From JACVRW01 sp963835705 (GTDB lineage: Bacteria > Actinomycetota > Thermoleophilia > Solirubrobacterales > Thermoleophilaceae), in the NCBI GenBank assembly GCA_963835705.1, contig CAWIGR010000007.1:238471-302470 (forward strand): 64,000 bases of DNA, given 5' to 3'. Position numbers and translations under genes: made by a program. The notes under the pieces are model-generated. The model did not search any database. It was not told the origin of the DNA and was given only the letters and a program-made list of their open reading frames with translations. Of this stretch, positions 52,230 to 58,700 are shown piece by piece (positions within the stretch are counted from its first letter, which is position 1; every line of letters starts with the position of its first letter).

Positions 52230-52567
52230 CAACGCTCGACGCGGGCGAGAGGCGCCTCCGGACAGCGGCGAGTCTCGTCACCGCCGCCCCGGCCGTTGCC
52301 GTGATCGCCCGAGGAATTGCCGACCGGGCCGCAGGCCTCCTCGCTCGCACAGCCGACAGGCCCTCCGCCTTGCTCGCACTGCTCGATGCTCCTCTCGGCA
52401 GAGGCTGGCGATCTCGCACGGCGACGCAGACGAGTTGTTGACACCAGCGGTCAGGTCGCGGTAGTGTCACCGTAATCGCGGTAGCGTATACGGCATCGAC
52501 TTCCCCGAGTCTACCGCTACCCAACCGGCGCCGCTGGCTCTGGCCCCGGTCTACCGATGAGGAGCTG
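52230..52567. other. Haloperoxidase upstream region with direct repeats
   Basis: No gene seen. TCGCGGTAGTGT (52456-52467) and TCGCGGTAGCGT (52476-52487) are direct repeats exactly 20 bp apart, and CTACCGCTACC (about 52511-52521) is a related element in the opposite sense. They may form an operator or a promoter array. Confidence 0.5.
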
Positions 52568-53890
52568 ATGATGCACGGTCTCGCGGGTCGTAACTCGGTG
52601 CACCTGATGTCGCGCCGGCGTTTGCTGCTTGCCCTGACGGCTTTCGGCGTGCTGGCCGTGTTCTCTGTGCTCGCGATAGCCGCTCCGGCGCGCGCGGACA
52701 CCGTCACCGACTGGAACGCGACCGCCGCCGCGGCGCTGCAGTCGCCGGGCACGGCCATTCCACCGGCCGTCCCTGGCGCCGGCCAGGGCGCGGTCTCGAC
52801 CGTGCACCTGGCGATGGTCCATGCCGCCGTCTATGACGCGGTCAACGCGATCGACGGGGGCCACGAGCCGTACGCGTCCTCGCCCGCGGCCGAGCCAGGG
52901 TATTCGCAGGACGCCGCGGTCGCGGCCGCCGCGCGCCACGTACTCCTCAACGGGGACCTCCGCTTCCCCGCTGCGCGCATTCCGGTCATCGAGACCGCCT
53001 ATCAGAACACGCTCGCCGGGATCCCGCCGGGGATCCCCGACGCGGCCAAGGACGGCGGGATCGCCACGGGCGTAGCCGCCGCGAACGCCGTGCTGGCGGC
53101 GCCTGGGGGCGACAACCGCTTCGGGACGTTCAGTTTCACGGCCGGCACGCTGCCCGGCGAGTGGGTGCCGACCAGCGGCGTCTTCGACCCCGGTGCGTGG
53201 CTGAAGGACGTCACCCCGTTCGTGCTGCGTGATCCCGACCTGTTCCGCGGCCGTGGGCCGAACGCCCTCCACACCCGCGCGTACGCCGCCGAGTTCAACG
53301 AGGTCAAGGCGATCGGGCGGGCGACCGGTTCGACCAGGACGCAGGAGCAGACCGACGCGGCGAACTTCTGGGGCCAGGGCAACGCCACGGCGACGATGGC
53401 GAACATCCTGCGCTCGGTCGCGAGCACGCAGGGCGGCACGCTGGCCGACAACGCCCGAATGTTCGCCAGGGCATACGCGAACGCCGCGGACGCGCTGATC
53501 GTGACGTGGCGCAACAAGGCCCGGTACTCGTTCTGGAGGCCGATCACCGCGATCCGACAGGCCGCGAGCGACGGCAACGCCGCCACGGAGCCCGAAGTGA
53601 CCTGGACCTCCCTGATCGCGGCGCCGCCCTATCCCGATCACCCGTCGGGGCTGTCGGCGTTCGGCTGCTCGATCGTGGACACGCTGCAGCACTTCTACGG
53701 CCGTGACGCCGCGACGTTCACCGGCACGAGCCCCGCGTCGACGCGTACGTTCACGACCTTCTCGCAGGTGTGCGACGACATCGTCGACGCCCGCGTGTGG
53801 TCCGGGATCCACTTCCGGTCCGCGGACGAGGAGGCCGCGAAGATCGGACGCAAGGTCGCCCACTGGGGCAACCGGCACGCCTTCCGCTGA
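52568..53890 (+). CDS. Vanadium-haloperoxidase / PAP2-family exported protein with altered acid-base residue
   Basis: 440 residues with an N-terminal signal (LLLALTAFGVLAVFSVLAIA). The oxyanion-binding motifs are present: KARYSFWRP (about 317), HPSGLSAFG (about 356) and ARVWSGIHFR (about 408), where Lys, Arg, Ser, Gly, Arg and His bind vanadate or phosphate. In chloroperoxidases the second motif is PSGH and the His is the acid-base residue; here it is Leu (CTG). This may shift activity toward phosphatase or bromoperoxidase-like chemistry, or abolish it. ATG 52568 follows GAGGAG. Confidence 0.85.
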   Translation: MMHGLAGRNSVHLMSRRRLLLALTAFGVLAVFSVLAIAAPARADTVTDWNATAAAALQSPGTAIPPAVPGAGQGAVSTVHLAMVHAAVYDAVNAIDGGHEPYASSPAAEPGYSQDAAVAAAARHVLLNGDLRFPAARIPVIETAYQNTLAGIPPGIPDAAKDGGIATGVAAANAVLAAPGGDNRFGTFSFTAGTLPGEWVPTSGVFDPGAWLKDVTPFVLRDPDLFRGRGPNALHTRAYAAEFNEVKAIGRATGSTRTQEQTDAANFWGQGNATATMANILRSVASTQGGTLADNARMFARAYANAADALIVTWRNKARYSFWRPITAIRQAASDGNAATEPEVTWTSLIAAPPYPDHPSGLSAFGCSIVDTLQHFYGRDAATFTGTSPASTRTFTTFSQVCDDIVDARVWSGIHFRSADEEAAKIGRKVAHWGNRHAFR

Positions 53891-53999
53891 CCCGGGCACG
53901 TGGTTGCGAGCGTCTCGGTCGTCGACGGGAAGCTGCCCGCCTTGGACGAGGCTCGATCGTCTGAGTTGGGCCGTCCAGGCGCTCGCTTGGCCAGAGAGG

Positions 54000-54025
54000 A
54001 GCGGGAGCGCCGAGGCGCTCCCGCT
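54000..54025. terminator. Hairpin between convergent haloperoxidase and integrase genes
   Basis: AGCGGGAGCGCC (54000-54011) and GGCGCTCCCGCT (54014-54025) form a perfect stem with an effectively tiny loop. It sits between two converging genes, so a bidirectional terminator is likely; there is no clear U-tract. Confidence 0.6.
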
Positions 54026-54045
54026 GGTTGTGGTGGGGTTCTCGA

Positions 54046-54747
54046 TCAGAGCTTCAGTCCGGCGCTGGCCGACATCATTGGCGCGCGGCGCGTCCGCACG
54101 GCCATGATGATCTCCTCGGGGTCGATCCCTTGCAGGTAGATCGAGGTGGTGCCGAGGTTGGCGTGGCCGAGCTGGCGCTGGATGATGTTCAGCGCAACGC
54201 CCTCGCGGGCGAGTTCGAGCGCGTGCGCGTGGCGCAGCTGGTGCGGCGCGAAGCGGCGCCTGACTCCGGCGCGGGCGGCGAGCCGCCGAAACTCCGAACG
54301 GACCGCGGCTCCTGACCAGGGCCGCCCGCCGGTGGGGCCATCGATCACACAGAACAGCGGCCCGACGGGCAGCTCTGCCCTTGCGTTCAGCCACGGGCGC
54401 AGTTGTGCCCAGCCCCACTCGTCCATGCCGACCTCGCGCCGATGGCCGCCCTTGCCGCTGCGTACCAGCAGCGAACCGCGCCGCTCGTCGAGGTCGTGCT
54501 CGGCGAGCGCGAGCGCCTCCTGTATCCGTAGCCCGGCGCGCCACAGCACGACGATCATCGCTCGCAGGCGCGAGCCGTGATGATCGTCGGGCGTATGGCG
54601 CATCACCGCGACGATCTCCTCGACCGTGGGCGGGTCGGCCGGGTAGCGTATCCCCTTGTTGCGCGGTGGGCGGCCGGCGTGGTAGCCGGGCAGGGTCGCC
54701 GGCGAGCGGCGCCGCCCCGCCGCATCGAGCACGGGCAGCATGGTCAT
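54046..54747 (-). CDS. Tyrosine recombinase (phage-integrase family), catalytic domain
   Basis: 233 residues. The catalytic set is visible: Arg in LWRAGLRIQEAL, Lys in SGKGGHRREV, HxxR in PHQLRHAHALELAREG, then GHANLGTTSIYL with the late His and the nucleophile Tyr. The N-terminal core-binding domain seems short or absent, so it may be a truncated or minimal recombinase. It marks the 46-55 kb section as mobile-element territory; no attachment site or tRNA gene is seen nearby. Confidence 0.88.
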   Translation of the reverse strand: MTMLPVLDAAGRRRSPATLPGYHAGRPPRNKGIRYPADPPTVEEIVAVMRHTPDDHHGSRLRAMIVVLWRAGLRIQEALALAEHDLDERRGSLLVRSGKGGHRREVGMDEWGWAQLRPWLNARAELPVGPLFCVIDGPTGGRPWSGAAVRSEFRRLAARAGVRRRFAPHQLRHAHALELAREGVALNIIQRQLGHANLGTTSIYLQGIDPEEIIMAVRTRRAPMMSASAGLKL

Positions 54748-55293
54748 GGGTCCTCCTCCGATCGGACAGCAGATACCAGCGCTGCCCTACACGATCGTCG
54801 GATGCCGGGCTACCGCTTGGCTTGGGAAACCGACCGTCTGCACGAGCCCGCGGACGATGCCTCGAGACGGCCGGTGCTCGTCCGAGGCGGGAGCCGCCCC
54901 TCTCGAATCGGCGCTAGTGCATTTGCCTCCGAGCAGCAGTGCTACATGGCGGCCCGAGCGCGTTATCGCCCTGCCCCGTCGCGTACCCACCTAGGAGCAC
55001 CGAATGAGCGGCACCGACGTTGCCGGTGGGCCTCCGTTGGTCCTCCGTCTGACGACCCGAGCGCGGCGCGAGCACTTCTTGACTTTCGCCCCCGGATGAG
55101 AGGAAAGTGGGTTCCACCCCAAGGGGAGCGTCCTCGGTCGAAGATCGGCCGAGAGGGGACCAGAAAGGCGGGCTCATACTCATTCCCGTAGCCCAGGCTC
55201 CGAGCGTCGGCCTCATGGCCGTCGTCGGCGCGGTGCCCGGTTCGTGAGCCCGGCGTCGCCCTGTTAGGGCGCGCCCGACCGATGGAGGTCAGC
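54748..55293. other. Gene-poor stretch behind the integrase
   Basis: About 545 bp without a supported gene. No inverted or direct repeats that look like attachment sites were seen. The last bases hold the GGAGG site of the VOC gene. Confidence 0.5.
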
Positions 55294-55779
55294 ATGAGCA
55301 CTGGCGAGAGCCCCGGTAGCTCGACGGAGGTCCCGGAAGTGGGGACGATCGACATGAAGCTCGAGGTCGTCGCATTGCCCGTCTCCGACGTCGACCGGGC
55401 AAAGAGCTTCTACCAGAGCCTTGGATGGCGCGTGGACGCCGACTTCGACCTCGGCGAAGGTCGCCGCGTGGTGCAGTTGACGCCCACCCACTCGGAGTGC
55501 TCCATCGCGTTCGGAAGCGGCTTTATCAAGGCCCAGCCCGGCTCCGCCGAGCGCCTGGAGCTGGTCGTCTCGGACATCGAGGCGGCGCGGGATGACCTCA
55601 TCAGCCGCGGCGTAGAGGTCAGTGACTTCTTCCACTTCGGCCCCGACGGGTCCGGCCCGGGCCTGGACCCGGAGCGCCGCACCTACCAGAGCTACGCCAC
55701 GTTCAGCGATCCCGACGGCAACGGCTGGCTGCTCCAGGAGGTCACGACGCGGCTTCCCGGACGGGTATGGGAGGACTGA
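55294..55779 (+). CDS. VOC-superfamily (glyoxalase/bleomycin-resistance-like) protein
   Basis: 161 residues. The betaalphabetabetabeta pattern begins LEVVALPVSDVDRAKSFYQSLGW and ends with ATFSDPDGNGWLLQEV, whose Glu is the usual metal ligand. Two modules in 160 residues imply a dimer with the active site at the interface. Ligand unknown. ATG 55294 after GGAGGTCAGC; the next gene starts 1 bp after this one ends. Confidence 0.85.
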   Translation: MSTGESPGSSTEVPEVGTIDMKLEVVALPVSDVDRAKSFYQSLGWRVDADFDLGEGRRVVQLTPTHSECSIAFGSGFIKAQPGSAERLELVVSDIEAARDDLISRGVEVSDFFHFGPDGSGPGLDPERRTYQSYATFSDPDGNGWLLQEVTTRLPGRVWED

Positions 55780-55780
55780 C

Positions 55781-55987
55781 ATGGACGTCGCGTCGCTGGC
55801 AGATCTGTTGCACGAGACGGCCCTACGCCACGGCTCGTTCGAGGCGGTCGCCCCACCGCACGACTGGTGGGACTGGTACGCGGCGTACATGGACGCCCGC
55901 CAGGCGGGATCCACGCCGGATGAGGCCTCCGCGGCCGCCGGGCGCTACATGGCTGAGGCCAAGCAGATTGTTGTCTCGACCCCTTGA
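55781..55987 (+). CDS. Small acidic helical partner of the VOC gene
   Basis: 68 residues: LADLLHETALRHGSFE, then a WWDWYAAYMDARQAGSTPDEA core. Similar short proteins often follow VOC genes in actinobacteria, as far as I recall, and the 1-bp spacing here suggests co-translation. GGGAGGACTGAC precedes the ATG. Function unknown. Confidence 0.65.
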   Translation: MDVASLADLLHETALRHGSFEAVAPPHDWWDWYAAYMDARQAGSTPDEASAAAGRYMAEAKQIVVSTP

Positions 55988-56174
55988 CCCCTCGCTCCGG
56001 GTGGCGACCTCGAACGGTCGCTCGGAGAGCGCCTGGTCGAAGCGCTCCCCGACGCCTGAACTCAGGCGCGGACCAGTTCTGAGTCGGAGGCTGCCGATGG
56101 CAAGCTGTCGGCGTGCGAAGGACAGCCGGCGGCGACCTGGCGATCGGTCGCCGACACCAACCATGGGAGAAACC

Positions 56175-56933
56175 ATGAGCACCGACGCCACCGCTGTTTC
56201 CAGTGCCCGCGAGCCGGAACTGCTCGGCCAGACCGTCGTCCTCATCGGCGGCAGCGCCGGCATCGGCCTCGAAACCGCCCGACGCGCACGCAGTGAGGGC
56301 GCCGACGTCATCCTCACCGGCCGGAATCCCGAGCGGCTCAAGCAAGCAGCGCTCGACGTCGACGCGCGGAGCACCGCCGCCTTCGACGCCAACGACGCGG
56401 CAGCGCTGAAGCAGTTCTTCGACGGCCTGCCCGACCCGATCGACCACGTGCTGGTCACGGCCGGCGGCCCCCACTACGCACCCCTGCTCGAGATGGACTC
56501 AGCCGACGTGCGCGACGCGCTCAGCGACCACGCGGTGCTGGGGCTCGAGGTCGCACGCGCCGCCCGCGGCAAGATGAGGCCCGGCGGCACGCTGCTGCTG
56601 ATGGGCGGCACCGGCGGCCGGAAGATCAGTCGCGACCTCGGGATCGTCTCCGCGGCGACCGCCGTGCTGCCTCCGTTCACGGCGGCCCTCGCGCTCGCGC
56701 TCGCCCCGATTCGCGTCAACCTCATCGCCGCCGGCTTCGTCGACACCCCGCTGTCGGCATCGCTGCTCGGCGACGGACTCGACGCCAGGCGAGACGAGCT
56801 GCGCACGACGCTCCCGATCGGGCGCGTCGTCGGACCGGCCGACGTCGCCGCGCTCGCCGTTCACATCATGACCAACACCGCCCTCACCGGCGCGACCTAC
56901 GACATCGACGGAGGCCAGCAATTCGTCGCGTAA
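56175..56933 (+). CDS. SDR-fold protein without the catalytic Ser-Tyr-Lys
   Basis: 252 residues. The NAD(P)-binding glycine motif is GGSAGIGLETARRARSEGA (about residues 25-43), and the fold continues to TALTGATYDIDGGQQ at the end. Where classical SDRs have S-x-Y-x3-K, this protein has SAATAVLPPFTAALAL, with no Tyr or Lys. Such divergent SDRs may use other residues or have lost dehydrogenase activity. ATG 56175 follows GGGAGAAACC. Confidence 0.8.
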   Translation: MSTDATAVSSAREPELLGQTVVLIGGSAGIGLETARRARSEGADVILTGRNPERLKQAALDVDARSTAAFDANDAAALKQFFDGLPDPIDHVLVTAGGPHYAPLLEMDSADVRDALSDHAVLGLEVARAARGKMRPGGTLLLMGGTGGRKISRDLGIVSAATAVLPPFTAALALALAPIRVNLIAAGFVDTPLSASLLGDGLDARRDELRTTLPIGRVVGPADVAALAVHIMTNTALTGATYDIDGGQQFVA

Positions 56934-57140
56934 CCACTGGACCCGCCGCATCCACACGACCTCCCGCTCCTCGCGCATAGCGACAAGTGGGCTTCAGCGG
57001 CTTCTGTAGGCCCGGTCGGCGCGCAGGCTGAGCGACTGATGGCAGCGGCCGCCGCGCCGGGTCGGCGCTCGCAACGAGGGTCGACCGCGGCCGGCGGACA
57101 CGGCTCGAGGCGAGCTCGCGCGAAGCGGCCGACGCCCCGA

Positions 57141-57701
57141 TCAGGCTGCCCGCGCCGGTCGCTCGAGCTCGGTGCTCCCACGGGCGACCTCCGCCCCGTC
57201 GACGAGCACGATCGCGTGCCCGTTTTCGAGCTCGGCGACGGCCGCCTCGACGGCGTCGCGGGCGAGCGCGGCCCGCTGCAAGATCCGGCGGGCGCCGCGA
57301 AGGCCCGTGACCCGGGTGCGCTCGGCGTCGTCGCGCCAACTGACGATCACCACCCGGTCGCTGTCGGCGAAGGAGCCCTGGCGCTGTCGGTCGGGATCGC
57401 CGGCGAAGCTGCCGGCGCCCTGACGGCGCAGCAGCACACGGCCCGCGAAGGTCCCGACGGGGTCGTCCGGGCCGACCGGTCCGGCGAACCCGCCGACCGT
57501 TTCTCGGCGGACGTCGCGCAGCGGGCTGCCGACCAGCAACCGGAACCCGTCGGCCGGGACACCGCCGGCGCGAAGCGACTCGATCGCCCGGCGAGCGGTC
57601 GCTTCGGAGGAATGTGCGTTGTGGAGCGTTGTCATCGAAGTCCCCTTCAGTGGTTGGTCCTCCTGCGTCGCGGTGGTGGTGTCCAGCTGTGTGGTGCTCA
57701 T
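57141..57701 (-). CDS. YflT-like (general stress protein 17M-type) domain protein
   Basis: 186 residues. The central part SEATARRAIESLRAGGVPADGFRLLVGSPLRD looks like the YflT/17M domain found in Bacillus general-stress proteins, followed by a Gly/Arg-rich region and a C-terminal helical end. Two starts fit: ATG 57701 (after AAAGGAGCCACC) and ATG 57635 (after GAAGGGGAC). First hypotheses are stress-related. It is downstream of a Bax-inhibitor-like gene on the same strand. Confidence 0.6.
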   Translation of the reverse strand: MSTTQLDTTTATQEDQPLKGTSMTTLHNAHSSEATARRAIESLRAGGVPADGFRLLVGSPLRDVRRETVGGFAGPVGPDDPVGTFAGRVLLRRQGAGSFAGDPDRQRQGSFADSDRVVIVSWRDDAERTRVTGLRGARRILQRAALARDAVEAAVAELENGHAIVLVDGAEVARGSTELERPARAA

Positions 57702-57747
57702 GGTGGCTCCTTTGGGTGATTGGATTGGGTGTGGGAAGGTCGCCTTC

Positions 57748-58417
57748 TCAGGCGCGCTGGCCGCCGAACAGGTCGAGCAGCAGCAGGAAGACGTTGAAGA
57801 TGTCGAGGAAGATGCTGGCGGCGATCAGGACGGCGGCGTCGGCGCTTCGGCGCAGCCGGTTGAAGTCGTAGATCGTGAAGGCGCCGAAGATGCCGAGCCC
57901 GGCGACGGCGTAGATGACGTTGCCGCCCGGGATCGAGACGAAGATCCCGACGATCCCGAACACGATCAGGCCCAGCAGCGACCAGAACAGCGTGCGCCCC
58001 CACGAAGAGAGGTCTCGGCGGGTGGCGTAGCCGTACGCGCCGAGTGCGGCGACGAAGGCCGCGGTGGCACCGGCCGCCTGCCACAGCGCCGACGGATCGG
58101 CGCCGGCGTAGTCGGCGATGACCGGGGCGACCGCGAGGCCGAGCAGCAGGCCCATCCCGAACAGCAGGCCGGTCGCGAGCTGCTCTCGGCCTCTCGCCGA
58201 GGCGATGTTCAGCCCGATGATCGCTGCGAAAGCGGGGATGAACAGCAGCAGCCCGGTCCCGCCGCTCAGGTCGCGGCCGAGGTAGGCGCCGAGCGCCGCG
58301 AACCCGACCGTGACGGCGACGTAGCCCATCACCTGGCCGAGCAGCTGCCCGAGCATCGCGCTCGATCGCTCCGCCGGCGAGGGCCGGGTCGTTGTAGGTG
58401 GTGTCGTATGTGCTCAT
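57748..58417 (-). pseudogene. Bax inhibitor-1-family membrane protein with one frameshift near the N-terminus
   Basis: The main body (from 58356) has seven membrane helices in the BI-1/YccA pattern, for example VGFAALGAYLGRDL and VIYAVAGLGIFGAFTIYDFNRL. A better start, ATG 58417 after AAGGAACACC, begins in a different frame (STYDTTYNDPALAG, as other members do) and would join after one extra base near 58370-58378. If the indel is an error, the intact protein has about 223 residues. BI-1 proteins modulate calcium or stress responses; bacterial roles are unclear. Confidence 0.78.
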
Positions 58418-58444
58418 GGTGTTCCTTCCAACTGTCGTTTCGCG

Positions 58445-58558
58445 TTAGAACCAGGGGTATGGAGCGACGGCCAGCACGAGCACGACGACCCACAGCACCA
58501 CCGTCCAAGGGGTGCTGAGGCGCCGGCCTCGATCGCCGTTTCCTTGCGTGTCGGACAT
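58445..58558 (-). CDS. 37-residue single-pass membrane peptide
   Basis: A charged start (MSDTQGNGDRGRRLS) and one strong hydrophobic helix (WTVVLWVVVLVLAVAPYPWF) make a typical small membrane protein. An excellent ribosome site, AAAGGAGATCCAG, precedes the ATG. It lies 27 bp before the BI-1 start on the same strand, so it likely heads this operon. Function unknown. Confidence 0.65.
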   Translation of the reverse strand: MSDTQGNGDRGRRLSTPWTVVLWVVVLVLAVAPYPWF

Positions 58559-58700
58559 CTGGATCTCCTTTCAGACCTGACGAGCCTTGGTGATTGCGCC
58601 GTCAAGCATGCGCTTCGCGCGCGCACGTCGCGCCCGTGAAAAGCACTGGTCTGGCTTTGGCCCCGGCCCGGGGTTCTGGCGGTTAGGGTGGGAAGCGGCC

